A stretch of DNA of 64,000 nucleotides from Ramlibacter pallidus (GTDB taxonomy: Bacteria > Pseudomonadota > Gammaproteobacteria > Burkholderiales > Burkholderiaceae_C): assembly GCF_015070875.1 (NCBI RefSeq), contig NZ_JADDIV010000004.1, positions 496,001 through 560,000 of the forward strand. The letters run 5' to 3'. Under the pieces are notes generated by a model that was given only the letters and a program-made list of their open reading frames with translations, did not search any database and was not told the origin of the DNA. Positions 1 to 8,172 of the stretch are shown here, in pieces (positions within the stretch are counted from its first letter, which is position 1; each line of letters starts with the position of its first letter). Position numbers and translations under genes: made by a program.

Positions 1-869
1 ATGGTCGCCGGCCGGTGCGTGGTGTTGTTCGCCATCAGCGGGCGCTGCAGGGCCACCTTCACCGGCCGCTTGACCATGCGGGCGCCGAGGGCCGCCAGCA
101 CGGCGTCGGCCCGCACGAAGAGCTTGCCGCCGAAGCCGCCGCCGATGAAGGGCGACACCAGGCGCACGTTCGCCTTCGGGATGCCCAGCGTCTTGGCCAT
201 GTCGCCGACGCTCCAGGCGATCATCTGGTTGGAGGTCCACACCGTCAGCTTGTCGCCCTTCCATGCGGCGATGGACGCGTGCGGCTCCATCATGGCGTGC
301 GTCTGGTCGGGCGTGGTGTAGGTCGCGTCGAACTGCACCGGCGCGCGTGCATAGGCGCCGGCGAAGTCGCCCACCTTCGATTCCGGGGGGCCGGCGAAGG
401 GCGTGGGCTTGGCCAGCTGCGCGCCGGCCTTCTCCGCCTCCAGGTCGAACTTGCCCGGGGAGCGTTCGTACGTGATGCGCACCAGCTGCGCGGCGGCACG
501 CGCCTGCTCGAAGGTGGTCGCCACCACCAGCGCGACGGCCTGGTGGTAATGGTCGATGGCCGGGCCGCCCAGGAGCTTTGCCGTGTTGAAGTCGCCCTTG
601 CCCAGCTTGCCTGCGTTGCGGGCCGTGACGATCGCCAGCACGCCCGGCGCCGCACGCGCCGCCTTCAGGTCCATGGAGGCGATCCGGCCCTTGGCGATGC
701 CGGCGCCGACGACATAGCCGTAGACGGCGTCGGGCGCGGCGTCGTGGCGCTCGTAGGCATACGGCGCGGTGCCGGTGGTCTTGAGCGGCCCGTCGACGCG
801 CTCGGTCGGCTTGCCGACGACCTTGAGCTGGTCGATCGGGTTGGTGGTGGCGGGGGTCGTGAATTTCAT
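1..869 (-). CDS. paoC: Molybdopterin-binding subunit of periplasmic aldehyde oxidoreductase (5' part)
   Basis: Large subunit of a xanthine-oxidase-family enzyme that oxidises aldehydes, aromatic ones in the E. coli PaoABC relative. About 289 N-terminal residues are present; the C-terminal part, with the catalytic Glu, lies beyond the left edge. The start MKFTTPATTNPIDQLKVVGK matches the opening I recall for E. coli PaoC (YagR), and the segment FIGGGFGGK is the family's glycine-rich molybdopterin motif. It has no signal peptide of its own, as expected if it is exported with the Tat-bearing small subunit. It begins 2 bases after the stop of the FAD subunit, as third gene of a leftward operon. 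Confidence 0.93.
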   Translation of the reverse strand, partial: MKFTTPATTNPIDQLKVVGKPTERVDGPLKTTGTAPYAYERHDAAPDAVYGYVVGAGIAKGRIASMDLKAARAAPGVLAIVTARNAGKLGKGDFNTAKLLGGPAIDHYHQAVALVVATTFEQARAAAQLVRITYERSPGKFDLEAEKAGAQLAKPTPFAGPPESKVGDFAGAYARAPVQFDATYTTPDQTHAMMEPHASIAAWKGDKLTVWTSNQMIAWSVGDMAKTLGIPKANVRLVSPFIGGGFGGKLFVRADAVLAALGARMVKRPVKVALQRPLMANNTTHRPAT

Positions 870-871
870 GC

Positions 872-1822
872 TCAGCTCCTCGCCTGCGCCAACGCGGCGG
901 CCAGCGTGCGTTCCACCAGGGGAACCTTGAAGGCGTTGTCGTCGGTGGGCCGGGCGTCCGCCAGCAGGCGGGTGGTCACGGCCCTGGCGCCCTGCGGCAG
1001 CGCCGCTTCGGCGGCGGCATCGCGCCAGGGCTTGTGCGCCACGCCGCCGAGGGCCACGCGGCCGGTGCCGTCCCGCTGCACGATGGCGGCCACGGACACC
1101 AGCGCGAAGGCGTAGGAGGCGCGGTCGCGCACCTTGCGGTAGACCTGCACGCCGCCCGCGGGACGCGGCAGCGTGACGGCGGTGATCAATTCGTCGCGCT
1201 GCAGCGTGGTGTCGATGTGCGGCGTGTCGCCCGGGAGGCGGTGGAAGTCGGCGATCGGGATCACGCGGCGGCTGCCATCCGGCTTCACCGTCTCGACGTT
1301 CGCGTCCAGCACGCGCATCGCCACGGCCATGTCGCTGGGATGCGTGGCGATGCAGGCGCTGCTGCTGCCGACGATGGCCAGCTGCCGGCTGAAGCCGCCG
1401 ATGGCGCTGCAGCCGCTGCCCGGCTGGCGCTTGTTGCACGGCTGGTCGGTGTCGTAGAAGTAGGGGCAGCGCGTGCGCTGCAGCAGGTTGCCGGCGGTGG
1501 TCGCGCGGTTGCGCAGTTGCCCCGAGGCGCCGGCGAGGAGGGCACGCGACAGCACCCCATAGTCGCGCCGCACGCGTTCGTCGGCCGCCAGTGCGGTGTT
1601 GCGGACCATCGCACCGATGCGCAGGCCGCCCTCCGGTGTCGCCTCGATCCGGTCGAGCGCCAGCGCGTTCACGTCCACGAGGTGGGTGGGCGCCTCGATC
1701 TGCAGCTTCATCAGGTCCAGCAGGTTGGTGCCGCCGGCGATGAACTTGGCCGAGGGGTTGCGTGCCACGGCAGCGGCGGCTTCGGCCGGCGTGTTCGCGC
1801 GTTCGTAGGTGAAGGGTTTCAT
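872..1822 (-). CDS. paoB: FAD-binding subunit of periplasmic aldehyde oxidoreductase
   Basis: Medium subunit (316 aa, normal length) that passes electrons between the Fe-S clusters and FAD. The FAD/PCMH motif [10 protein letters not shown] lies near residue 32 and the [16 protein letters not shown] region near 110. Unlike most xanthine-oxidase FAD subunits it has a cysteine-rich stretch ([19 protein letters not shown]); E. coli PaoB binds an extra 4Fe-4S cluster with such cysteines. Its ATG overlaps the stop of the Fe-S subunit gene (ATGA), which suggests translational coupling. Confidence 0.93.
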   Translation of the reverse strand: MKPFTYERANTPAEAAAAVARNPSAKFIAGGTNLLDLMKLQIEAPTHLVDVNALALDRIEATPEGGLRIGAMVRNTALAADERVRRDYGVLSRALLAGASGQLRNRATTAGNLLQRTRCPYFYDTDQPCNKRQPGSGCSAIGGFSRQLAIVGSSSACIATHPSDMAVAMRVLDANVETVKPDGSRRVIPIADFHRLPGDTPHIDTTLQRDELITAVTLPRPAGGVQVYRKVRDRASYAFALVSVAAIVQRDGTGRVALGGVAHKPWRDAAAEAALPQGARAVTTRLLADARPTDDNAFKVPLVERTLAAALAQARS

Positions 1823-2478
1823 GTGCGCACCCCGCCCACTTCGGCCACGGCATCGACGATGTTCGAGTAGGCGCCGCAGCGGCAGATGTTGCCGCTCATG
1901 CGCTCGCGCAGTTCTTCCACCGACAGCAGCGGCCGGGCCGTGAGGTCCGCGGTGACGTGGCTGGGAACGCCGCGGCGGATCTCGTCCAGCGTGCCGACGG
2001 CGGAGCAGATCTGCCCGGGCGTGCAGTAGCCGCACTGGTAGCCGTCGTGCTTGACGAAGGCGGTCTGCATCGGGTGCATGCGCGTCGGCGTGCCGAGGCC
2101 TTCGATGGTGGTGACCTTCTGGTTGTGGGTCAGCAGGGCGAGCGTGAGGCAGGCGTTGATGCGCTCGCCGTTCACCAGGACGGTGCACGCGCCGCACTGC
2201 CCGTGGTCGCAGCCCTTCTTGGTGCCGGTCAGGTGCAGGTGCTCGCGCAGCGCATCGAGCAGCGTCGTGCGGTTGTCCAGCTCCAGCGTGCGCGGCGTGC
2301 CGTTCACTTCCATCGTGACGCGCGACGCCGGGGCGGCCCCGGGCTGCGGTTGCGGGACCTGCTGGGCGCCGGCTTCGCTGGGGAGGGCCACGGCGGCGGC
2401 GGTGGCCGCGCCGGCGACCAGCACTTCGCGCCGGGTGAGCGCGAGGTCGTCGGGGGTGTTCTCGTCGGGGTCGTTCAT
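1819..2478 (-). CDS. paoA: 2Fe-2S subunit of periplasmic aldehyde oxidoreductase, Tat-exported
   Basis: Small subunit (219 aa) carrying two 2Fe-2S clusters. A twin-arginine signal ([10 protein letters not shown], residues about 14-23) is followed by a hydrophobic stretch ending at EAGAQQ, so the complex should be folded in the cytoplasm and sent to the periplasm. The plant-ferredoxin cluster motif is [15 protein letters not shown]; the second cluster uses CGYC and CRCG. A good ribosome site (AAGGA) sits 8 bases before the ATG. First gene of the paoABC operon; a PaoD-type maturation factor is not in view and may lie beyond the left edge. Confidence 0.95.
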   Translation of the reverse strand: MNDPDENTPDDLALTRREVLVAGAATAAAVALPSEAGAQQVPQPQPGAAPASRVTMEVNGTPRTLELDNRTTLLDALREHLHLTGTKKGCDHGQCGACTVLVNGERINACLTLALLTHNQKVTTIEGLGTPTRMHPMQTAFVKHDGYQCGYCTPGQICSAVGTLDEIRRGVPSHVTADLTARPLLSVEELRERMSGNICRCGAYSNIVDAVAEVGGVRT

Positions 2479-2497
2479 CGGGTGTCCTTGCTGGCGG

Positions 2498-3169
2498 ATG
2501 GCGCGCTGGAAGGCGCGAGCATGGGAGGCGGGCCGCCGCGGCCTTGTAGGCTGGCGACCGGCTCCCGCGTCGGCGACCGCCGACCAATTGCAGCAGCTCT
2601 TCGGGCCCGTGGGCGAAGCCTCGCTGCGCAAGGAAACGCCCGTCATCCCGCCGGTCTACCGCCGCTGGATCGAGGCGTCGCCCTTCCTCGTGCTCGCCAC
2701 GGCGGGGCCGGACGGCCTGGATGCGTCGCCGCGCGGCGACCCCGCCGGTTTCGTCGTGGTGGAGGACGAAAAGGCCCTGCTGCTGCCGGAACGCCGAGGC
2801 AACAACCGCGTCGACAGCCTGCGCAACATCCTGGCCGATCCGCGCGTGGCGCTGATCTTCTTCATCCCCGGCGTGGGCGAGACGCTGCGCGTGAACGGCC
2901 GCGCGGTGATCCGCACCGATCCCGACCTGCTGCAGCGCACCGCCATGGACGGCAAGCCGCCGCAATGCGTGCTGCGGATCGCGGTGGAAACGGTGTTCTT
3001 CCAGTGCGCCCGCGCGATGCAGCGCTCGCAGTTGTGGACCGGCGGGCGCGTGCGGCCGGCCGGCGTGCCGAGCCCGGGCGAGATGCTGCAGGCGCTCACC
3101 GCCGGCGGCATCGACGGGGAGCGCTACGACCAGGAACTGCCGGCGCGCCAGCGCAACACGCTGTACTGA
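2498..3169 (+). CDS. FMN-binding pyridoxamine-5'-phosphate-oxidase-like protein
   Basis: Member of the split-barrel PPOX/flavin-reductase-like superfamily, of the type annotated as MSMEG_1061-family FMN-dependent PPOX protein. Typical segments are [35 protein letters not shown] and [16 protein letters not shown], and FFQCARA near the C-terminus. The start is unsure. The only in-frame ATG is given here, but it overlaps the promoter and ribosome-site space of the divergent paoA gene and adds about 25 non-conserved residues. A TTG at 2588 would give the usual length of about 193-200 residues. The substrate is unknown. Confidence 0.8.
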   Translation: MARWKARAWEAGRRGLVGWRPAPASATADQLQQLFGPVGEASLRKETPVIPPVYRRWIEASPFLVLATAGPDGLDASPRGDPAGFVVVEDEKALLLPERRGNNRVDSLRNILADPRVALIFFIPGVGETLRVNGRAVIRTDPDLLQRTAMDGKPPQCVLRIAVETVFFQCARAMQRSQLWTGGRVRPAGVPSPGEMLQALTAGGIDGERYDQELPARQRNTLY

Positions 3170-3222
3170 CGCGCGCGGCGCCCGGGCCGGCTTGACCCCA
3201 TGCCGCGCCGGGCTTCTTTTCC

Positions 3223-3239
3223 GCAACTACATTCGTTGC
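3223..3239 (+). promoter_or_regulatory. Palindrome over a putative -10 box before the Rrf2 gene
   Basis: Perfect inverted repeat GCAAC-N7-GTTGC, ending at the base before the ATG of the Rrf2-type regulator. The spacer holds TACATT, a plausible -10 box whose distance to the ATG (6 bases) fits a leaderless transcript. A regulator bound here would block its own promoter. The palindrome is visible; the autoregulation is inferred. Confidence 0.5.
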
Positions 3240-3701
3240 ATGAAACGAGACAGCCGCCTTTCCGGCGTCCTGCACTGCCTGCTGCACATGGCCGAGCTTC
3301 GCGAGCCGGTCACCTCCGAATGGCTGGCGCAGGCCATGCAGACGAACCCGGTCGTGATCCGCCGGCTGATGGGCGGGCTGCGCGACGCCGGCTTCGTCGC
3401 ATCCGCCAAGGGACACGGCGGCGGCTGGGTGCTGACCTGTCCCATGGAACAGATCACCCTGCGCGACATCCACGAGGCCGTCGGCGCCCCTGCGCTGCTG
3501 GCCGTAGGCCACCGTGAAGAGAGTCCCGGCTGCCTGGTGGAGCAGGCGGTGAACGCCGCGCTGGAACACGCCTACCGCGACGCCGAGGCCTTGCTGCTCG
3601 AGCGGCTCGGGACGGTCACGCTCGCCGCGCTCTCGCGCGATTTCCACCGCCGGATGCTGGAGAGCGGCGGGTCACTGCACGAGGTCTCCCATGACGTTTG
3701 A
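3240..3701 (+). CDS. Rrf2-family transcriptional regulator
   Basis: A 153-residue DNA-binding protein with an N-terminal winged helix (TSEWLAQAMQTNPVVIRRLM as HTH, then GGWVLTCP wing) and the family's IHEAVG segment near residue 80. Cysteines occur only at 13, 67 and 98, so the three-Cys Fe-S site of IscR is absent; any sensing must use another chemistry. The end overlaps the start of the flavoprotein gene by 11 bases, so the two are probably one operon and the flavoprotein a likely target. No Shine-Dalgarno sequence is visible. Confidence 0.88.
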   Translation: MKRDSRLSGVLHCLLHMAELREPVTSEWLAQAMQTNPVVIRRLMGGLRDAGFVASAKGHGGGWVLTCPMEQITLRDIHEAVGAPALLAVGHREESPGCLVEQAVNAALEHAYRDAEALLLERLGTVTLAALSRDFHRRMLESGGSLHEVSHDV

Positions 3702-4590
3702 CATCGCCATCATCGGCGGCAGCTTCGCCGGCATCTCGGCGGCGCTGCCGCTGGCCCGCGCGCGCCGCCGCGTCGCCGTGTTCGACACGGGTCTGCGGCG
3801 CAACCGCTTCGCCTCCGCGTCGCACGGCTTCTTCTCGCAGGACGGCAAGCCGCCTGGCGACATCGTGGCCGGGGCGCGCGCGCAGCTCCTGGCCTATCCC
3901 ACGGTCACATGGATCGATGCGGCCGCGGAGGACATCGAAGGCAACGCCGCGTCGGGCTTCGCTGTGCGGGCGGGCGGGCAGGGCTGGACGGCGCAGCGCG
4001 TCCTGTTCGCCATGGGCGTGGTGGACGAGCTGCCGGCGATCCCCGGCCTGCAGGAGCGCTGGGGCCGCAGCGTCTTCCACTGCCCCTACTGCCATGGCTA
4101 CGAGCTGGACCGCGGCCGCATCGGCGTGATCGCCGCGGGGCCCCTGTCGGTGCACCAGGCCGCGTTGCTGCCGGAGTGGGGCGAGGTGACGTTCCTGCTG
4201 AACGGTGCGGCGCCGCCGGACCTGGAGCAGGCGCAGGACCTGCGCGCCCGCGGCGTGGCGGTCGAAGCGGCGCCCATCGAAGCCGTCGACGGCAATGCCG
4301 ATGTGCTGCTGCGGGACGGCCGCCGCCTGTCGTTCGACGGCCTCTTCACGGCCACGCGCACGCGGCCGGCGTCGCCGCTGGCGCAACGCCTCGGGTGCGA
4401 GATGGAGGACGGGCCCGCCGGCCAGCACGTCCGCACGAACGCGATGAAGGAAACTTCGGTACCGGGCGTCTTCGCCTGCGGCGACGTCGCGCGGGCCTTC
4501 GGCAACGTGGCCATGGCGGTCGGCGACGGCGCCTTCGCCGGCACTTCCATCCACCGCTCCCTGGTGTTCGGCCTGGAAACGCCGCACTGA
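3691..4590 (+). CDS. Thioredoxin-reductase-like NAD(P)/FAD oxidoreductase
   Basis: A 299-residue flavoprotein with an N-terminal FAD Rossmann motif (GGSFAG at 9-14), a CPYC redox pair at 131-134 where thioredoxin reductase has CATC, and a C-terminal FAD motif (VFACGDVARAFGNVAMAVGDG). It should reduce a disulfide or small oxidant with NAD(P)H, but the partner is unknown. The central nucleotide-binding domain looks degenerate (GVIAAGPLSVHQAALL lacks a clean GxGxxA), so coenzyme use is uncertain. Paired by overlap with the upstream Rrf2 regulator. Confidence 0.85.
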   Translation: MTFDIAIIGGSFAGISAALPLARARRRVAVFDTGLRRNRFASASHGFFSQDGKPPGDIVAGARAQLLAYPTVTWIDAAAEDIEGNAASGFAVRAGGQGWTAQRVLFAMGVVDELPAIPGLQERWGRSVFHCPYCHGYELDRGRIGVIAAGPLSVHQAALLPEWGEVTFLLNGAAPPDLEQAQDLRARGVAVEAAPIEAVDGNADVLLRDGRRLSFDGLFTATRTRPASPLAQRLGCEMEDGPAGQHVRTNAMKETSVPGVFACGDVARAFGNVAMAVGDGAFAGTSIHRSLVFGLETPH

Positions 4591-4670
4591 CGAGCCCGCG
4601 GTCGCGCTGGAACCGCCCCACGGCCGCGACGGCTTGCCGTATCCTGCAACGAACCCCTCGCAGGAAAGGA

Positions 4671-4925
4671 ATGGCCATGAAGGAAACGTCTTCGGACCCG
4701 CATCCGCTGAGCGACCTGGCGTACGACTGGATCACGCTGATCCAGAACAAGGCGCAGGCGCTGATCGCCTACGACCAGTACATCAAGGACGCGGAAGCCG
4801 CGAAGTCGCCGGAATGCGCGGCGTTCTTCCGCAAGGTGCACGACGCCGACAAGGCCTTCCTGGCCGAGGCGAAGCACCACCTCGTGGCCGTGCTGCAGGG
4901 CAAGATGGGCACCGGCGCGAAGTGA
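4671..4925 (+). CDS. Small helical protein of unknown function
   Basis: An 84-residue soluble, mostly helical, charged protein without signal peptide or membrane segment. I do not recognise the family. A purine-rich AGGAAAGGA stretch precedes two possible ATGs (4671 and 4677); either fits. Its stop overlaps the GTG of the next gene (GTGA), so the two are likely co-translated. Confidence 0.7.
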   Translation: MAMKETSSDPHPLSDLAYDWITLIQNKAQALIAYDQYIKDAEAAKSPECAAFFRKVHDADKAFLAEAKHHLVAVLQGKMGTGAK

Positions 4926-5296
4926 CCCTGGCGAAGGTGTCGGCGTCGGACGGGAACAAGGCCACGCTGCAGCAGGCCAATGCCGAGATCGTCCGCGGCA
5001 ACCCCGAAGGCTTCCTGTCCTTCTGCACGGAAGACATCGAATGGACCGCCGTCGGCGAGCTGCCGCTGCGCGGCAAGGAGGCCGTCCGGCAGTGGATGAA
5101 GACGGCCTACCGGGAGCCGCCGGAGTTCACGGTGACGCAGCTGGTCGCGGAGGGCGATTTCGTCGTCGCGCTCGGCGAGATCATGGTCAAGGGCGAGGAC
5201 GGCCGGGCGGCGCGCCACGCGTATTGCGACGTCTGGCGATTCCGCGACGGCAGGATGGCGCAGCTGAGCGCGTTCGTCGTGCGTCCGGCAGCGTAG
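4922..5296 (+). CDS. SnoaL/NTF2-like protein
   Basis: A 124-residue protein with the SnoaL-like pattern: N-terminal helix (NAEIVRGNPEGFLSFCTEDIEW), then LRGKEAVRQWM, then strands ending in YCDVWRFRDGRMAQL. Such cone-shaped folds serve as small isomerases, hydrolases or ligand binders; no specific function can be read. The GTG start overlaps the TGA of the preceding small gene. Confidence 0.75.
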   Translation: MTLAKVSASDGNKATLQQANAEIVRGNPEGFLSFCTEDIEWTAVGELPLRGKEAVRQWMKTAYREPPEFTVTQLVAEGDFVVALGEIMVKGEDGRAARHAYCDVWRFRDGRMAQLSAFVVRPAA

Positions 5297-5302
5297 GCGG
5301 CG

Positions 5303-5316
5303 CGCGAAGCTTCGCG
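5303..5316. terminator. Palindromic hairpin between convergent genes
   Basis: Perfect 14-base palindrome CGCGAAGCTTCGCG in the short gap between the SnoaL-like gene and the LysE-type gene, which are convergent. It could end transcription both ways, but no T-run follows on either strand, so an intrinsic terminator is only a guess. Confidence 0.3.
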
Positions 5317-5328
5317 TCGCGCTTTGCG

Positions 5329-5961
5329 CTAAGTGTTGGCCCGGCGGTAGAACGCCAGCGAGCCCGCCAGCGCCAGCAGGGTGCCGCCGCAGGCGCGGTC
5401 GAACCACTTCACGGCCGCTGCGTTGAACAGGCGGATCGCGCGGGCGCCCGTCACGGCGTAAGCCAGCATCACCAGGAAATCGAGCCCCGCGAACACGATG
5501 GCGATGACCACGTACTGCGGCGCCTGCGCGGCCTGCGGGTCGATGAACTGCGGCAGCAGCGCGGAGCAGAACAGGTAGCCCTTGGGGTTGGTGGCCGCCA
5601 CCAGGAAGGACTTCATGAAGATGGAACGCGCGGTGGGGGCGACCGGGGCGTCGCCGTCGGCCGGCACCTGGAGGCCGCCCTTGGAGCGCAGCAACATGAC
5701 GCCCAGCCAGGCGAGATAGAGCGCGCCCGCGTACTTGAGCACCGTGAACCAGAATTCGGAGGCCGCGAGCAGGGCGCCCAGGCCGATGGCGACCGCCCCG
5801 ACCAGGACGAAATCGGAGGTGACCGCCCCGAGCATGCCCGGGACCGCGCGCCGCACGCCCCAGCGCGATCCGTTGGCGAGCGCCAGCAGCACGGTGGGGC
5901 CGGGCGTGGCGATGGCGACGAGCGCGACGAGCGTGAAGACCAGGAGCGTGGAGGCAGTCAT
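5329..5961 (-). CDS. LysE/RhtB-family amino acid exporter
   Basis: A 210-residue inner-membrane protein with about six hydrophobic segments and the family signature near the N-terminus ([17 protein letters not shown], followed by [10 protein letters not shown]) and [10 protein letters not shown] in the middle. Relatives export amino acids such as threonine or homoserine lactone; the substrate cannot be told. The ATG chosen gives the usual family start and avoids a 44-residue basic extension. Confidence 0.88.
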   Translation of the reverse strand: MTASTLLVFTLVALVAIATPGPTVLLALANGSRWGVRRAVPGMLGAVTSDFVLVGAVAIGLGALLAASEFWFTVLKYAGALYLAWLGVMLLRSKGGLQVPADGDAPVAPTARSIFMKSFLVAATNPKGYLFCSALLPQFIDPQAAQAPQYVVIAIVFAGLDFLVMLAYAVTGARAIRLFNAAAVKWFDRACGGTLLALAGSLAFYRRANT

Positions 5962-6055
5962 GCGCGCGACGATAACGCAAGGCCGCGCGAGCCGCCATCC
6001 GCCTTTGGTAACCTGCGGCTCGCGCCAGCGCATGGCGCGAGCTGGAGGGTCCCCC

Positions 6056-6406
6056 ATGCCGGAGCACCGGATTTTCGCGATGCCGTTCGCCAAGGTCTAC
6101 CCGCTGTACGTGCAGAAGGCCGAGCGCAAGGGTCGCACGAAGGAAGAGGTCGACCAGGTCATCTGCTGGCTGACCGGTTACGACAAGGCCGGATTGCAGC
6201 AACAGGTCGATGCGGGCGTGGACTTTCGGACCTTCTTCGCCGAGGCCCCCGCCATGCACCCGAACACGGCCCTGATCCAGGGCCTGGTCTGCGGCGTCCG
6301 GGTCGAGGAGGTCGAGGACCCGCTGATGCAGAAGATCCGCTGGATGGACAAGCTGGTCGACGAGCTCGCCAAGGGCAAGACGATGGAGAAGATCCTGCGG
6401 GCGTGA
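6056..6406 (+). CDS. DUF2200-family protein
   Basis: A 116-residue cytoplasmic protein matching DUF2200, with the N-terminal [19 protein letters not shown] and the [15 protein letters not shown] segment. The family is widespread but uncharacterised. A GGAGGG ribosome site lies 6 bases before the ATG. Monocistronic here, in a divergent position to the LysE-type exporter. Confidence 0.85.
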   Translation: MPEHRIFAMPFAKVYPLYVQKAERKGRTKEEVDQVICWLTGYDKAGLQQQVDAGVDFRTFFAEAPAMHPNTALIQGLVCGVRVEEVEDPLMQKIRWMDKLVDELAKGKTMEKILRA

Positions 6407-6447
6407 TTCGCGTGAACCCGACTTTACCCAGGCAGGGATGGCTTTCC

Positions 6448-6490
6448 TAGAATGACGCCCATGGTCGTTTCCCTGGCTCGTCGCGCGTGA
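6448..6490 (+). promoter_or_regulatory. -10 box and leaderless 9-codon upstream ORF of the RlpA-like gene
   Basis: TAGAAT (6448-6453) is followed after 7 bases by ATG at 6461, so transcription probably starts on that ATG. The reading frame from it encodes only MVVSLARRA and stops at TGA 6488-6490, overlapping the GTG start of the next gene (GTGA). The layout suggests that translation of the short ORF feeds ribosomes to the GTG, which has no ribosome site of its own. Confidence 0.45.
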
Positions 6491-6930
6491 GGATCCGCTG
6501 GTTCCGCAGCCGCGCAGCGTGCGTGATCGGCGTCGCGTTCCTCGCGGCGACCACCGGCGTCCCTGCCTTCGCGCAAGATGCGCAAGACGCGCAGGATGGC
6601 GCCGTCCTGCCCGCCGTCGAAATGCGGCAGGCGCCCTTGCCCGAACTCGCGCGCGGGCGGGCGTCCTGGTACGGGCTGAAGTTCCACGGCCGGCGCACCG
6701 CCAGCGGCGAACCCTTCGACATGAACGAGCTGACCGCGGCGCACCAGACGCTGCCGTTCGGCACCCGCGTCCGCGTGCTCAACGTGGACAACGGCCGCGA
6801 GGTCGTGGTGCGCATCAACGACCGCGGCCCGCGCATCCGCGGCCGCATCATCGACCTGAGCAAGGCCGCGGCGGCGGCGCTCGGCTTCCAGCGGGCCGGT
6901 GAAGCGCGCGTCGTGCTGATCCCGCATTGA
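6487..6930 (+). CDS. RlpA-like double-psi beta-barrel protein, exported
   Basis: A 147-residue protein with a signal peptide (hydrophobic VIGVAFLAATTGVPAFAQ, cleavage expected near AFA-Q) and an RlpA double-psi barrel: RGRASWYGLKFHGRRTASGE, LTAAHQTLPFGTRVRVLN, VVVRINDRGPRIRGRIIDLS. Septal RlpA cleaves naked glycan strands; this copy lacks the SPOR domain that targets RlpA to the septum and lacks a lipobox, so it is a soluble periplasmic relative. The GTG start is chosen because it gives a full signal peptide. Confidence 0.85.
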   Translation: MRIRWFRSRAACVIGVAFLAATTGVPAFAQDAQDAQDGAVLPAVEMRQAPLPELARGRASWYGLKFHGRRTASGEPFDMNELTAAHQTLPFGTRVRVLNVDNGREVVVRINDRGPRIRGRIIDLSKAAAAALGFQRAGEARVVLIPH

Positions 6931-6945
6931 GCCGGGCGGCGGGCC

Positions 6946-7428
6946 CTACCGCAAGGCCGCCGGCAGGCCGCGAGGTTGCGGGGCCCGCAGGACCAGGGCC
7001 CAGATCCACCACAGGATGAACAGCTGCAAGGGGGCCCGCACCAGGAGGTAGGCCGGGCCCCAGGCATGGCCCCCCATGGGGGCGTGCGCGAACGCCGCAT
7101 ACACGTTCGCGGGAAAGAAGGCCACCAGCGCCGCGGCGGCGGCCCAGGCCGCGGCCGTGCGCGAGCGCCGGAAGAAGAGGGCGATCGCGATCGCGATCTC
7201 CAGCACGCCGGTGGCGTAGACCAGCGCCTCCCGCGCGGGCACCCACGCCGGCAGCATCTGCACCATGGCGGCGGTCTGCAGGAAGTGGCCACTGGCGGTG
7301 AAGAGGAACAGCAGCCCCAGGCCCGCCGCCGCCGCGTGCCGCGCGTCGTGCAGGGGCGCACGCCGGGCAAGGCGACTCGCAAGGGCGGGCAGGACGAGGA
7401 CCAGGACCATCAGCAAGGGCGTCAGCAT
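6946..7428 (-). CDS. DoxX-like membrane protein
   Basis: A 160-residue integral membrane protein with four to five hydrophobic helices. The pattern LFLFTASGHFLQTAAMVQMLPAWVP, then VYATGVLEIAIAIALFF, is that of DoxX/DUF4870-type small membrane proteins. Function in this family is poorly known (quinone-linked redox roles are proposed). AAGGAAA stands about 11 bases before the ATG. Confidence 0.78.
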   Translation of the reverse strand: MLTPLLMVLVLVLPALASRLARRAPLHDARHAAAAGLGLLFLFTASGHFLQTAAMVQMLPAWVPAREALVYATGVLEIAIAIALFFRRSRTAAAWAAAAALVAFFPANVYAAFAHAPMGGHAWGPAYLLVRAPLQLFILWWIWALVLRAPQPRGLPAALR

Positions 7429-7568
7429 TTCGTCGTTTCCTTTCTTCCGGCACGGACTTTGTCGCGCCCGGACGCCGCCGGCGAGCCCGGTGCGACGGGC
7501 CGCCGGATTCGCGGAGTGGAACGCCATGGCAGCGGCGTGGACCGCGGACCCGCGTGACAGAATCGGCC

Positions 7569-8165
7569 ATGCCCGCCGTCCACGTCGATCCGCGCAAGGT
7601 CCACGCGTTCGAGACCGCCGACGCCTTCGAGGCCTGGCTGCGCCGCCACCATGCGCGCGAGAGCGAAGTCTGGATCCAGCTGCACAAGAAGGCGTCGGGA
7701 CTGCCCTCCATCTCGCCCAAGGAAGCCATCGACGTCGCCCTCTGCTGGGGCTGGATCGACGCGGTCCGCAAGGCGCTGGATGCGACCAGCTACCTGCAGC
7801 GCTACACGCCGCGCACGCCGAAGAGCATCTGGAGCCGGATCAACGTCGCCAACGTGGAGCGCCTGGTCCGGGAGGGCCGCATGACCGAGCACGGCCTGCG
7901 GCAGGTGGAACTGGCGAAGGCCGACGGCCGCTGGGACCGCGCCTACGCGAGCGGGAAGGACATGGTGCTGCCCGAGGACCTGCTGGCCGCCATCGAGGCG
8001 GAGCCCAAGGCCAAGGCGATGCTGGCGCGGCTCAGCGCGCAGAACCGCTTCGCACTGGCCTTCCGGCTGCACCAACTGAAGACCGAGGCGGGGCGGAAGA
8101 AGCGGGTCGCGGCCTTCGTGGAGATGCTGAAGAGGGGCGAAACGCCCCATCCGCAGGCGCGCTGA
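7569..8165 (+). CDS. YdeI/OmpD-associated (OmdA) family protein
   Basis: A 198-residue cytoplasmic protein with the YdeI-family features: SEVWIQLHKKASGLPSIS, then EAIDVALCWGWIDAVRKALD and RYTPRTPKSIWSRINVANVE, and a C-terminal KKRVAAFVEML helix. The family is widespread, linked loosely to envelope stress and peptide resistance. The ATG is preceded by CAGAAT and 5 bases, fitting a leaderless start; a GTG 15 bases upstream is possible. Confidence 0.85.
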   Translation: MPAVHVDPRKVHAFETADAFEAWLRRHHARESEVWIQLHKKASGLPSISPKEAIDVALCWGWIDAVRKALDATSYLQRYTPRTPKSIWSRINVANVERLVREGRMTEHGLRQVELAKADGRWDRAYASGKDMVLPEDLLAAIEAEPKAKAMLARLSAQNRFALAFRLHQLKTEAGRKKRVAAFVEMLKRGETPHPQAR

Positions 8166-8172
8166 ACGCGCG

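Noticed and set aside
872-3226. A 784-codon frame that would fuse paoB to upstream sequence
   Set aside because: Only the part from 1822 encodes the FAD subunit. The upstream stretch is an antisense/other-frame shadow of paoA and the PPOX gene, and the ATGA overlap with paoA fixes the start.
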